Positions 18,026-26,886 of a DNA stretch of 64,000 nucleotides are shown here, one piece after another; positions within the stretch are counted from its first letter, which is position 1; each line of letters begins with the position of its first letter. The notes below the pieces were generated by a model that worked only from the letters and a program-made list of their open reading frames with translations, searched no databases and was not told the DNA's origin. Source of the DNA: Ruminococcaceae bacterium Marseille-P2935. Its GTDB lineage: Bacteria; Bacillota; Clostridia; Oscillospirales; Ruminococcaceae. The stretch is taken from contig LT629951.1 of the NCBI GenBank assembly GCA_900104565.1, positions 339,501-403,500 on the forward strand, given 5' to 3'. A program made the position numbers and the translations under genes.

Positions 18026-18062
18026 TAGGAGGGGCTTGTTATATCCATTTAACTATGGGGGC
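18026..18062 (-). tRNA. tRNA-Arg(CCU), 5' half only (gene interrupted in anticodon loop)
   Basis: The reverse strand reads acceptor GCCCCCA, TA, D arm GTTA-AATGGATA-TAAC, a linking A, 5' anticodon stem AGCCC and loop CTCCTAA, then departs into unrelated sequence. GCCCCCA pairs fully with TGGGGGT of the 3' half (one G-U), and AGCCC pairs with GGGCT. The element's end does not rebuild the missing half, unlike most tRNA-targeting integrations, so the gene is broken. Confidence 0.9.
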
Positions 18063-18071
18063 GAATAGACT

Positions 18072-18099
18072 ATTTATGCGGTTTTTTCCATTGAAACAA
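18072..18099 (-). promoter_or_regulatory. Retained promoter of the split tRNA-Arg gene
   Basis: On the reverse strand TTGTTT (18094-18099), 16-bp spacer, ATAAAT (18072-18077), about 9 nt before the first base of the tRNA 5' half. It still faces into the inserted element and could drive the intact tRNA-Arg at 17730-17806. Confidence 0.5.
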
Positions 18100-18309
18100 C
18101 GCATTTATTTTACAATGAAGCGTATGTTTTGTCAACTGAATGGAAGAAAATGCGCAGAACACTTTATTATTATCGTAAAAGATGCTATATTAATAAAGGA
18201 TTTCGCTGGGACACGTTTCCATTTCAGCTTGGAACGGGATAATCTGCCCTGTTCAGGTTTAAACTAGAAGAAGCGAAAGAAAATTTTCAACAAGGTAGGT
18301 AGAATTTGC

Positions 18310-18744
18310 GTGCAGGGACTTAAACGAGAGAAGTCCTGCGGTGCATTGGTGTACCGCAAGCAGGATGATAAAATTGAATTACTGGTGCTGAAGCATCGCT
18401 ATGGCGGACACTGGTCTTTTCCAAAAGGCCATGTGGAAAATGGCGAGAACGAGCACCAAACCGCACTGAGGGAAGTTAAGGAAGAAACTGGCCTGAGCAT
18501 TGATTTGCTGGAGGGTTTCCGTAAAAGTGTGGAGTATTACCCGAAGCCGAATGTAAAAAAACAAGTGGTGTATTTTTTAGGCCACGCAAGAGATGACAAG
18601 GTAAAGAAACAGGAAGAGGAAGTGAGCGAGATTAAGTGGGTTGATTTAAAAGAAGCCCACAAAGTTGTAACTTTTCGCAATGACAAAAACCTTATTGATG
18701 AGGCAAAACGGTATTTAATTGATCCAAAAGAATTGGAAAGATAG
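18310..18744 (+). CDS. Nudix hydrolase (Ap4A-hydrolase-like)
   Basis: 144 residues. The Nudix box is complete: Gly40, Glu46, then Arg54-Glu55, Glu58-Glu59 and Gly61 in KGHVENGENEHQTALREV. The small size and FPKGHVENGE context are typical of bis(5'-nucleosyl)-tetraphosphatase-like or general housecleaning Nudix enzymes, which cleave nucleoside diphosphate-X compounds using Mg2+. The start is a GTG behind AAGGTAGG. It stands alone next to the tRNA insertion and before trkH. The exact substrate cannot be told. Confidence 0.88.
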   Translation: MQGLKREKSCGALVYRKQDDKIELLVLKHRYGGHWSFPKGHVENGENEHQTALREVKEETGLSIDLLEGFRKSVEYYPKPNVKKQVVYFLGHARDDKVKKQEEEVSEIKWVDLKEAHKVVTFRNDKNLIDEAKRYLIDPKELER

Positions 18745-18931
18745 CCCCGCCCAAAAGGAATGGGCGGAATACATATGATAATTAGGGCTTGTTTGAAATA
18801 GAAAAGTTTGCTGTAAAACGAAAACTGTAGGAATACGTTCGGTGATCCAACTAGTTTTTTAAACGTGGCAGATTGCCGCTGTTTTGGCAAACGACGTGAT
18901 CAAACGCCCCTAGGTTAGGTAGGTAAGTATT

Positions 18932-20311
18932 GTGCAGGAGTCCGCAAAAAAACAAACCCTGCTAAGCCGGGTTTTCGGCTCTTCTACCAGGGTGATTTCG
19001 GTTAGTTTTGCCATGGTAATATTAGCAGGTACGCTGCTTTTAATGATGCCGTTTTCTGCAAGGGATGGGCACTTCACCAACCCTTTGGATGCTCTATTCA
19101 CCGCCACCTCGGCTACCTGTGTGACAGGGCTTATAGTATTTGACACTTTTACAAAATGGACAACCTTTGGTCAAATTGTTATTCTTGCATTGATTCAGAT
19201 TGGCGGGTTGGGCTTGGTTACCTTTACAACTTTTTTTAACGTGCTGATTGGCCGAAAACTGGGCCTGCGCAGTATGCAGCTTGCCCAGGAATCGATCAAT
19301 TCTTCCAGCATGGTCGGAATTACAAAACTTGTTAAGATGGTCGTTCTGGTGTCTTTCCTTATTGAAATGATTGGTATGCTCTCCCTTTGTTTGACCTTTG
19401 TTCCAAAATATGGTGCACAGGGCGTTTTTATCTCCTTCTTTTTAGCAATATCCGCATTCTGCAATGCAGGGTTCGATATTTTAGGGCGGGAAGGAGAGTA
19501 TTCCTCCCTGATTCATTATAATGGCAATTTTAATGTTATACTTACCATTGCACTGCTCATTATTATAGGTGGTTTGGGGTTTGCGGTGTGGAATGACCTG
19601 ATTAATTACCGGAAAACCAAAAAACTACTGCTGCATACCAAAATAGTTCTGCTTTGCACCGGTGCGCTGATTGTAGTTGGTACCCTGGCGTTTTTAATTA
19701 TTGAATGGTCCAACCCTGCTACGATTGGTGAAATGCCATTTTACAAAAAAGTGCTCAATTCATTTTTTCAGTCAGTAACTTTACGTACCGCGGGGTTTAA
19801 CTCTATTCCGTTGGAACCGCTGAATGGGTTGACCAAGATGGTTTCGATTGTGCTTATGTTTATTGGTGCGGCACCAGGCTCTACTGGCGGCGGTATTAAA
19901 GTAACCACCTTTATGGTAATTGTTATGACGGTTGTCAGTGTTGTAAAAGGCCGGGACGACACAGTTATTTTAAAACGTAAAGTGAATAAACAGGTTGTAT
20001 ATAAATCGCTGTCTGTTATGATGATTGGTGTTTTGGCTGTTGCTACCTGTTCTATTATTATTTTCTTTACGACTAGCGAAAGCCATATGGTTTCCGGGTT
20101 AGACGCCTGTTTTGAATCTGTTTCGGCATTTGCAACGGTGGGTGTTTCCACTGGTGTCACCTCGATTGCCAATGTTCCATCTAAAATTGTTTTAATTCTA
20201 TCCATGTTTCTGGGCAGGGTTGGCCCTGTATCGCTGGCACTTTCGCTGGCAATGCGCGGCAGCGGCAACAAAAAAGAGGTTATTCCGGAAGGGAAAATTA
20301 TTGTCGGCTAA
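18932..20311 (+). CDS. TrkH/KtrB-family potassium uptake protein
   Basis: 459 residues with four membrane-pore-membrane repeats. The selectivity-loop stretches are visible: TSATCVTGL near residue 58, NAGFDILG near 182, TAGFNSIP near 286 and ATVGVSTG near 400. The protein is the ion-conducting subunit of a K+ (or Na+/K+) uptake system. Its regulatory partner TrkA/KtrA is not nearby. The start is GTG 18932. The upstream AGGTAGGTA...TGTGCAGG resembles the sequence around the preceding Nudix start. A clear terminator follows. Confidence 0.92.
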   Translation: MQESAKKQTLLSRVFGSSTRVISVSFAMVILAGTLLLMMPFSARDGHFTNPLDALFTATSATCVTGLIVFDTFTKWTTFGQIVILALIQIGGLGLVTFTTFFNVLIGRKLGLRSMQLAQESINSSSMVGITKLVKMVVLVSFLIEMIGMLSLCLTFVPKYGAQGVFISFFLAISAFCNAGFDILGREGEYSSLIHYNGNFNVILTIALLIIIGGLGFAVWNDLINYRKTKKLLLHTKIVLLCTGALIVVGTLAFLIIEWSNPATIGEMPFYKKVLNSFFQSVTLRTAGFNSIPLEPLNGLTKMVSIVLMFIGAAPGSTGGGIKVTTFMVIVMTVVSVVKGRDDTVILKRKVNKQVVYKSLSVMMIGVLAVATCSIIIFFTTSESHMVSGLDACFESVSAFATVGVSTGVTSIANVPSKIVLILSMFLGRVGPVSLALSLAMRGSGNKKEVIPEGKIIVG

Positions 20312-20313
20312 AG

Positions 20314-20339
20314 CAAAAGCCCGCCTAAGCGGGCTTTTG
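20314..20339 (+). terminator. Intrinsic terminator after trkH
   Basis: CAAAAGCCCGC/GCGGGCTTTTG, an 11-bp perfect stem with a 4-nt loop, right after the stop codon. Confidence 0.88.
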
Positions 20340-20435
20340 TGGGCTTTTAACCTTTGCATTAACGGCTTGGTTAAACCATAGGCGGCGTTACAACGGCATA
20401 AGCGGGTGTGTTATAACCAAAGTTGTTTGCGATGC

Positions 20436-20618
20436 CTACTTCATCATATAGGAGACGTTGTCAATGAAATTTCCAACAGTGCGGATTGCTTTGCCGGCAT
20501 TTTTTTTCAAAGCTTTCCGTTGGGATTTCATGTTTTTACCAGACATCATATAAGCTGCGGTACCTACTGCCATGGTAACCGCCAGGCCTGTAAGAGCGGT
20601 CGATGTGGTTCTGTTCAT
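20436..20618 (-). CDS. Small basic single-pass membrane protein
   Basis: 60 residues behind a strong AAAGGAGG site. One hydrophobic helix (about 7-26, TALTGLAVTMAVGTAAYMM) is followed by a lysine/arginine-rich tail and a short hydrophobic end. The strong ribosome site supports it as a real gene. I do not recognise a named family. It resembles YtxH-like or other small envelope proteins only in layout. It is convergent with trkH. Confidence 0.65.
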   Translation of the reverse strand: MNRTTSTALTGLAVTMAVGTAAYMMSGKNMKSQRKALKKNAGKAIRTVGNFIDNVSYMMK

Positions 20619-20882
20619 AGGTTGATTCCTCCTTTAAATTATGAATCGCTTTCGCACTACTATTGTTTCACAAACTGCCGGGCAAACACCCATCACTTTT
20701 TACCATATGCACAAATAAAATGGGAACGATTGCTCCAAAAATATACAATTTTTTGTTTGCCTGATTTCTTTTTCAAAATTTTGTTATGGTTTTAGTGGAA
20801 TATTATAAAATTTTTTTAAAATAGCATCAATCATTATATAAAACGAATAATTTTTGATTTAATAAACACGCAGTCGGCTGTT

Positions 20883-20911
20883 TTGCTCCATGTAGGAATG
20901 GGGAATATAAT
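20883..20911 (+). promoter_or_regulatory. Promoter of the pyridoxamine kinase operon
   Basis: TTGCTC (20883-20888), 17-bp spacer, TATAAT (20906-20911), 29 bp before the start codon. Confidence 0.65.
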
Positions 20912-20939
20912 AAAACTGCTTACTAAAGCGAGGTAACTT

Positions 20940-21803
20940 ATGGAAAACAGACCACGTAGGGTTGCAGCTATTCATGATCTTTCTGGTTTTGGGCGGTGCT
21001 CCCTAGCAGTCATTCTGCCGGTACTATCCGCTATGGGGGTACAGGTTTGCCCGGTGCCTACTGCTGTCCTTTCCACCCATACTGGTGGATTGGGTGAGGT
21101 AGAGTTTCGGGACCTTACCGACTATATGAACCCATGCTTAGCCCATTATAAGCGCCTGGATATTGAGTTTGAATGTATTTACAGCGGTTTTTTGGGTTCG
21201 GAAGCACAGATAGACCATTGCCTGGAATTTTTGCGTGCTTACCCCAATGCGCTGCACGTGGTGGACCCGGTAATGGGTGACCATGGAAAAGCCTACCGCA
21301 CCATGGGGGAAAGCATACGCAGAAGAATGGGGGAACTGGCACGGGAGGCAGACATTATTACGCCAAACCTGACCGAGGCATGTATGCTGTTGGGGCAGGA
21401 ATACCAAAGCCAGCCGGTAACCCGCACCCAGGCCAAAAGCATGCTGTTAAAACTGAGCGAGTTGGGACCAAAACAGGTTGTCATTACCGGAGTGCAAATG
21501 GCTGCCGGAGAGATGGCAAATTTGGGTTACGATAAAGAGCGGGGCTCCTTTTGGATTGTAGTATGCGACTATGTTCCAGTCTCTTACCCCGGCACTGGCG
21601 ATATTTTTTCCAGTGTACTGGTGGGAGGTTTACTTACGGGGGATAGTCTGCCAATTGCCATGGAACGTGCAACCCGTTTTTTAGAGCTGGTGATTAAAAC
21701 CACCTTCAGCTACGGAACCGACACCCGTCATGGCGTCATGCTCGAAACGTCTTTAAGCTGGCTTACCCAGAAGGATCTGTTAAAGGGTTACGCAGCGCTG
21801 TAA
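20940..21803 (+). CDS. pdxY: Pyridoxamine / pyridoxal kinase
   Basis: 287 residues of the PfkB/ribokinase-like vitamin B6 kinase family. It has an AIHDLSGFGRCSL start, the region VVDPVMGDHGK (about 102-112), ITPNLTEACMLLG (about 140-152), and the catalytic/anion-hole motif YPGTGDIFSS near 220. It phosphorylates pyridoxamine or pyridoxal to feed the PLP pool. It is the first gene of a two-gene operon; the following ECF S-component begins 29 nt after its stop, which supports a salvage role. The pdxK/pdxY naming is by family. Confidence 0.9.
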   Translation: MENRPRRVAAIHDLSGFGRCSLAVILPVLSAMGVQVCPVPTAVLSTHTGGLGEVEFRDLTDYMNPCLAHYKRLDIEFECIYSGFLGSEAQIDHCLEFLRAYPNALHVVDPVMGDHGKAYRTMGESIRRRMGELAREADIITPNLTEACMLLGQEYQSQPVTRTQAKSMLLKLSELGPKQVVITGVQMAAGEMANLGYDKERGSFWIVVCDYVPVSYPGTGDIFSSVLVGGLLTGDSLPIAMERATRFLELVIKTTFSYGTDTRHGVMLETSLSWLTQKDLLKGYAAL

Positions 21804-21832
21804 GCAAATACCGTTAATTGAGGGTGTATGCA

Positions 21833-22411
21833 ATGAACAGCGAGAAAAAATGGAGTACCTACGATCTGGTAGTGGTCGGTGTTATGGCTGCTGCTGTATT
21901 TGTGGCAACGTTTTTGTTAAAAATTGGGCCTATCCCGACTCCGGGCGGTCCTACCCAGCTTAAAATGGGCAATGCGCTCTGCTTATTGGGCGGCCTGTTG
22001 TTTGGTGGGTTAAGAGGTGGTTTGGCAGCGGGAATTGGTTCTGCTCTTTTTGATCTGACCAACCCGGCCTTTGTAGCCAGCGCACCGTTTACCCTGGTGT
22101 TTTTCTTTATGATGGGGTTCGTATGCGGAAAAATCTCACATTTGGGGGATAACAAGGGTCAGAGCTTTAAATGGAATTTAATTGGCGCCATTGCTGGGTC
22201 GGTTTCTTACATGGTGCTGCATTTTGGTAAATCTATTCTTACATTGGTGCTTAGCGGCAGTACCTGGCAGGCGGCGGTTGTTGCCAACACTACAAAATAT
22301 ATTACCTCAGGCATTAATTCGGTGTTTGCTGTCGTTGTTTCGTTAGCATTGGCTCCGGTTATGCGGACAGCTCTGAAAAAAGCCGGAATTTACGAAAAAA
22401 TTCGAATCTAA
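21833..22411 (+). CDS. ECF transporter S-component, probable vitamin B6 or pyrimidine-precursor binder
   Basis: 192 residues with six predicted helices and the glycine-rich core GPTQLKMGNALCLLGGLLFGG (about 42-62) common to ECF substrate-binding subunits. I chose ATG 21833, preceded by GAGGG; an upstream TTG at 21818 is less likely. S-components dock onto a shared EcfA/A'/T energy module, which is not encoded here. Placement directly after a pyridoxamine kinase suggests uptake of pyridoxine-type compounds (PdxU-like) or, less likely, hydroxymethylpyrimidine. Specificity is inferred only from this neighbour. Confidence 0.82.
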   Translation: MNSEKKWSTYDLVVVGVMAAAVFVATFLLKIGPIPTPGGPTQLKMGNALCLLGGLLFGGLRGGLAAGIGSALFDLTNPAFVASAPFTLVFFFMMGFVCGKISHLGDNKGQSFKWNLIGAIAGSVSYMVLHFGKSILTLVLSGSTWQAAVVANTTKYITSGINSVFAVVVSLALAPVMRTALKKAGIYEKIRI

Positions 22412-22575
22412 CCAGACTAGGTTTGAAAAATAGGCTGTAAGCAAATTGGAGAGAGGATATTGCCTGTTGGGGTCTTGGAAGCTTAATTCCCCTATTAAGG
22501 CTTAGAATATAGAATTTAAATATACCATCGTGTCCCTGCCCAAGAGGGCAGGCAGGCAAAAAAGCTGTATTTGAG

Positions 22576-22610
22576 GGGCAGACGCAGATTTACTGCGTTT
22601 GTCCTTTTTT
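22576..22610 (+). terminator. Intrinsic terminator of the pdx operon
   Basis: GGGCAGACGCAG/CTGCGTTTGTCC, a 12-bp stem with two G-U pairs, followed by six T, 165 bp after the S-component stop. Confidence 0.8.
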
Positions 22611-23232
22611 AGTTGAAACCACCGGTATTGCCGGTAAGGTATTCCGCTAGCTTTCGCTTCAAGCAAGAGCCAAAGCGAAAAATCAATAAAATACCTTGCT
22701 GAAAATTCATACACCGGGTCCGGCTGCTTTAGCAGCGAATCGATCAATATTATTTGCAGCGTAATATAAGAGGTAAGCTGGTTTGGTACCCCATAAGGGA
22801 CTTAAAAATTTATGAACATTGAAAATATGTAACGATTGATACTTGAAATCAATAACAGAACTGTGTAAAATAAGATGTAACGCTTGTTATACTTGGGTAG
22901 TGGAGCGCTACAACAGGTCAATAACCTGCGCGCAAAATGTGTAGCGACGTTTGTCAATACAGGTGGCTGTTTTTGGCGGTATCGTGAGAAATGCATTTAA
23001 AAATGCGGAAAACAGTAACTTCCCGCCTCAAGTTCACTAACTTTCGGCAAAAGGGGGTTTGTGTAAACGCCTTGACAAGGTGGTTTTCAAACTAAAAATT
23101 GTTGCCGATGTTACCTGCCTGTACATGAGGGGCCCGTTGCAGCTCTATCTTTTTTGCAAATGAAAATTTTATGAAAATAGTATGAATGCAAAGGCTTATG
23201 CCAATGCTGGAAAAATGGGGAGATACAAAAAC
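22611..23232. other. Gap of about 620 bp before trmL
   Basis: No gene is supported. It holds the GAAACCACCGG palindrome-like element at 22614-22632, related to 13351-13373, and two similar stretches starting ATGTAACG (about 22828 and 22876). No riboswitch or RNA gene was recognised. Confidence 0.45.
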
Positions 23233-23733
23233 ATGGCAAAATTAAACCTGGTTCTGGTGGAACCGCAAATTCCCCAAAATACCGGTAACATAGCTCGAAC
23301 CTGTGCGGTAACAGGAGCAAGCCTGCATTTGGTAGGCCCACTGGGTTTTTCCATTGACGACAAAAAATTAAAACGCGCCGGATTGGATTATTGGTACCTT
23401 TTGGATATTACCCAGTATAGCTCTATGGAAGACTTTTTTGCAAAGAATAACGGCCCCTTTTTCTATTTCACCACAAAGGGCAGAAAAATCCACAGTGATG
23501 TTTCTTATCCTGATGGAGCCTACTTGGTATTTGGCCGTGAGGATGCGGGTTTGCCGGAAGATTTGCTTTTCCAAAACCCGGACTGGTGTGTGCGTTTACC
23601 TATGATTGAAGGAGCACGAAGCCTGAATTTATCCAATACTGTGGCAATTGCAACCTACGAAGTTCTGCGGCAGTGGGGTTACCCCAAGCTACAGGCCGCC
23701 GGCCAACTCACCAAGTATACATGGAAGGATTAA
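23233..23733 (+). CDS. trmL: tRNA (cytidine/uridine-34 2'-O)-methyltransferase
   Basis: 166 residues, the family size. It is a SPOUT methyltransferase with the hallmark N-terminal VEPQIPQNTGNIARTC, then LVFGREDAGLP (about 113-123) and the knot motif SLNLSNTVAIATYE (about 139-152). It methylates the wobble ribose of tRNA-Leu isoacceptors using SAM. I chose ATG 23233 behind GGGGAG; the open frame extends upstream without conserved sequence. It overlaps nothing and is followed 8 nt later by degV, so they are likely co-transcribed. Confidence 0.92.
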   Translation: MAKLNLVLVEPQIPQNTGNIARTCAVTGASLHLVGPLGFSIDDKKLKRAGLDYWYLLDITQYSSMEDFFAKNNGPFFYFTTKGRKIHSDVSYPDGAYLVFGREDAGLPEDLLFQNPDWCVRLPMIEGARSLNLSNTVAIATYEVLRQWGYPKLQAAGQLTKYTWKD

Positions 23734-23740
23734 AAAATAT

Positions 23741-24616
23741 ATGGAGCGAATTAAGTTCATTATAGATTCCACCAGCGATATTAAGGATGAAGACCTGCAG
23801 GAGTATGACATTAAGCTGATGCATGTACCCATTACGGTAGACGGAGTTGGGTATTTGGAACGGAAGGACTTTACCAGTCAGGAGTTTTATACTGTTTTAG
23901 CAAATGCCCAGGAACTGCCTGCTACCAGTCATATTCTACCTATTCAATTTTTGGAAGCCTATAAGGAAGCTTTTGATGAAGGGTACACCGATGTCATCTG
24001 CACCACCATGAATGCAAAAGGCTCCAGCACCTTTCATGCCGCTGAGATGGCGGCAAAGATGTTGGAAGAAGAATTCCCTGAAACTGAGGGAAAGCTGAAA
24101 ATACATGTGGTAGATTCCCGTGCGTACTGTGCAGTTTATGGCTATTCGGTACCTCAGGCAGCCAAACTTGCCCGGCAGGGGGCTGGAGTGGAGGAGGTAC
24201 TGGAATATTTGGATGATTTTATTCGCCGTTCAGAAATATATATTGGGATGTATTCTTTAAAGTTTGCGAAACGTTCCGGGCGCATCAGTGCGGCGTCTGC
24301 CATTGTCGGTGAAGCCCTTGGAATCCGTCCTATTGTCGAAATGATAGATGGCAACACCAAAACCATTGTAAAAATGCGCGGCGACAAGCAGATGGTACCG
24401 CAAATGGCCGAGCTTTTCCGCAAGCGGTATATTCCGGGGTCGGACTACATTGTGGCCAAAACCACCAAGGAAGAAGAAGCGGAAGAACTGATAAAGCTGT
24501 GTACCCAAATTGCCGGAAAGCCGCCGGTCGGGGTGTATTTTTTGGGTGCTTCCGTTTCAATCAACTCGGGACCAGAGACCGTGGCGTTTATTTTACAGGG
24601 CAATAAGAGACCATAA
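23741..24616 (+). CDS. DegV-family fatty-acid-binding protein
   Basis: 291 residues. The family signature start IKFIIDSTSDI, then PATSHILPIQFLEAYKEAF (about 60-80) and KRSGRISAASAIVG near 170-183 are visible. DegV/FakB-like proteins bind a fatty acid in a cleft and, with FakA kinase, present it for phosphorylation; FakA is not nearby. I chose ATG 23741. Its ribosome site GGAAGGA lies within the end of trmL. A long inverted repeat follows the gene. Confidence 0.9.
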   Translation: MERIKFIIDSTSDIKDEDLQEYDIKLMHVPITVDGVGYLERKDFTSQEFYTVLANAQELPATSHILPIQFLEAYKEAFDEGYTDVICTTMNAKGSSTFHAAEMAAKMLEEEFPETEGKLKIHVVDSRAYCAVYGYSVPQAAKLARQGAGVEEVLEYLDDFIRRSEIYIGMYSLKFAKRSGRISAASAIVGEALGIRPIVEMIDGNTKTIVKMRGDKQMVPQMAELFRKRYIPGSDYIVAKTTKEEEAEELIKLCTQIAGKPPVGVYFLGASVSINSGPETVAFILQGNKRP

Positions 24617-24658
24617 AATAAAAACGATATGGGTAAGGGTTCTTTTTCCTAAAAATAC

Positions 24659-24699
24659 TTCAGGGCGTTATTGTTTCGACCAAACGATGACGCCCTGAA
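24659..24699. terminator. Long hairpin after degV
   Basis: Outer arms TTCAGGGCGT/ACGCCCTGAA and inner arms ATTGTTT/AAACGAT make an almost continuous stem. The T-tract is weak on the + side. Confidence 0.6.
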
Positions 24700-25559
24700 T
24701 TTATTATGTTCTATTGATGTTACAGGTTTGGCTAATAAAAAGCCGAAAAGAACTTCTATTAAATTTTTTAAAATCTTATTGCCGTTTCCAGCCCAACTGA
24801 TCGGAATTGCATCTGCTGGTTTTTCTGAAATCCGTACACTTTTAATTTTGTAAAAAGCGACGGTCTGCCCAAAATTTGCAGTCCTGCTGCCGCAAAATAT
24901 TAAAACCTTTCAGTTTGACCATCAGGGTATAGGTTCTGAACCACTAAATACAACAGTTGAGGGAATTGGGGGTTGTATCAAACCGTTCTTTACCGTTTTA
25001 TAAATGATAGATCAGAGCCGATTATTTAACGGAAAAGCCGCCCTAATTACCATTTATAAAAACAGTTGTTGAACCCATATAGCGTAATCATTTTGTACAG
25101 GCTTCTATAGTTTTACGGCGGGAATAATCCGCAGAGCGCTTTGTTTTGCGGGTATATTTGTAATGATCTAAAATATTTTGTTTGTTCCAATGAAATACGG
25201 GCAAAATAACCGCATAGAAAACGAGCAGGAAGAAAAATTTTGGTATGAAAAGCAGACTGAGCTAACTTGTAAAAAAAGAATTTTCCGGCAAAATTCACAG
25301 TTGCGTCAGGGGTGACAAACCTTTTGCATAAAGAAGCGCCAATTTATGGCAAAATTAGCAGAATCAGGCGCATAAACCCTTGCATTTTCAGGGGTTTTGA
25401 TTTAAAATAACTAATGAATTGTTGTATATTTAACAACTGTTCCCAATGATTTTCGTCGCAGTGCCTAATAGGGGGTTTGCCGGGCACAGCGAAAAAACTG
25501 CAATTACCCCGAGGGATATTCCAAGGGAAATAGAATGATAAGTCGAAAGGATGACGGAC
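24700..25559. other. Gap of about 860 bp before pgk
   Basis: AT-rich, no supported gene on either strand. Near the end, TTGTTG...AACAAC (about 25423-25441) and GTGCC...GGCAC (about 25460-25486) could form leader hairpins of the pgk transcript. Confidence 0.45.
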
Positions 25560-26750
25560 ATGACCGCTATCAACAAAAAGACCATTGAGGATATTGACGT
25601 ATCCGGTAAAAAAGTTTTGGTTCGCTGTGATTTTAACGTTCCTGTTAAAGATGGCGTAATCACCAGTGACAAAAGAATTATTGCATCCCTGCCCACCATT
25701 GAGTATTTGGTGAAGCATGGTGCTAAAGTAATCCTCTGCTCTCATCTGGGCCGCCCCAAGGGCGAAGTGAACCCCGAGTTTTCTATGGCTCCTGTTGCAA
25801 AACGCCTTTCCGAATGCCTGGGCCAGGAAGTGAAAATGGCAAAAGACGTGGTTGGTGAAAGCGCAAAAGAGATGGCCGCTTCCTTAAAAGACGGCGAAGT
25901 TATGCTGTTAGAGAATGTTCGCTTTGAAAAAGGCGAGACTAAAAATGATGCCGAACTTTCCAAAGCGTTTGCTTCTTTGGCAGAAATTTATGTAAACGAT
26001 GCGTTTGGCACCTCTCACCGCGCACATTCCTCCACTGCTGGTGTTGCCGATTACCTGCCGGCAGTTTGCGGTTACCTGATTCAAAAAGAAATTTCTATTA
26101 TGGGCGGTGCTTTGGCTAACCCCAAACGCCCCTTTGTGGCTATTTTGGGCGGAGCAAAAGTTTCGGACAAAATCGGCGTGATCAACAATCTGATCGATAA
26201 AGTAGATACTTTGATTATTGGCGGCGGAATGGCTTATACCTTTATGGCTGCAAAGGGTTGGAATGTTGGTACCTCAATTTGTGAGACCGATAAAATCGAG
26301 CTTGCAAAAGATCTGATGAAAAAAGCCGAAGAGAAAGGCGTCAGCTTCCTGATTCCGGTAGATAACGTCATTGCGGACGAGTTTGCTGAAACTGCCAATT
26401 CCCAGGTAGTTGATTCTGACTCCATTCCAGACGGCTGGATGGGTATGGACATTGGCCCCAGAACCGAGCAGTTGTTTGCCGAGGCTTTAAAAGGCGCCGG
26501 TACCGTAATTTGGAACGGGCCTATGGGCGTATTTGAAATGAAAAAATTTGCCAACGGCACCAATGCGGTTGCCAAAGCAGTTGCAGACAGCGGCGCAATC
26601 TCGATTATTGGCGGCGGTGATTCTGCTTCTGCGGTTACCAAATTAGGCTATGCCGATAAGATGACCCATATCTCTACCGGCGGCGGAGCTTCTCTGGAAT
26701 TTTTGGAAGGTTTGGAGCTGCCTGGCATTGCCTGCCTCAATGACAAGTAA
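25560..26750 (+). CDS. pgk: Phosphoglycerate kinase
   Basis: 396 residues, full length. Family motifs are seen: [18 protein letters not shown] near the start, HLGRPKG (about 63-69), [15 protein letters not shown] (about 143-157), and the nucleotide-binding GGGDSASAV near 355 followed by [15 protein letters not shown]. It transfers phosphate between 1,3-bisphosphoglycerate and ADP in glycolysis. I chose ATG 25560, 9 nt after AAAGG, because an ATG at 25551 would abut that site. It is first in a cluster with an HPr-like gene, tpiA and gpmI. Confidence 0.97.
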   Translation: MTAINKKTIEDIDVSGKKVLVRCDFNVPVKDGVITSDKRIIASLPTIEYLVKHGAKVILCSHLGRPKGEVNPEFSMAPVAKRLSECLGQEVKMAKDVVGESAKEMAASLKDGEVMLLENVRFEKGETKNDAELSKAFASLAEIYVNDAFGTSHRAHSSTAGVADYLPAVCGYLIQKEISIMGGALANPKRPFVAILGGAKVSDKIGVINNLIDKVDTLIIGGGMAYTFMAAKGWNVGTSICETDKIELAKDLMKKAEEKGVSFLIPVDNVIADEFAETANSQVVDSDSIPDGWMGMDIGPRTEQLFAEALKGAGTVIWNGPMGVFEMKKFANGTNAVAKAVADSGAISIIGGGDSASAVTKLGYADKMTHISTGGGASLEFLEGLELPGIACLNDK

Positions 26751-26886
26751 TCCTTTACAGGCGTAACATCCAGCCTGTTTATTCATGAGCTGTTCAGCGC
26801 CATGGAGTAATTGGCAAAATGGGATGGCGGGAGCTGATCCTTCCCCCATTTACACATAAATTTATTTGACGGAAAGGAAGAGGATT

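Larger units (their letters stand above)
14880..18032. mobile_element. About 3.1-kb integrated element inside a tRNA-Arg(CCU) anticodon loop
   Basis: The DNA between the two tRNA halves is bounded by a 7-bp direct repeat, TTAGGAG on the + strand at 14880-14886 and 18026-18032, which is exactly the anticodon loop CTCCTAA. Joining the inner ends gives a hypothetical attP with ACGGGTT and AACTTGT as imperfect inverted core sites around the loop sequence. That is the layout of tyrosine-recombinase sites in tRNA genes. Two copies of GTAAACA (14892-14898, 14935-14941) could be arm sites. No integrase is present inside. Cargo: a thioester-domain adhesin, a gene fragment, and an intact tRNA-Arg(CCU) of a different sequence. 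It may be a decayed or trans-mobilised element. Confidence 0.7.

Noticed and set aside
25344-25745. 134-codon reverse frame overlapping pgk
   Set aside because: Antisense to the conserved start of pgk, no ribosome site, no recognisable product.
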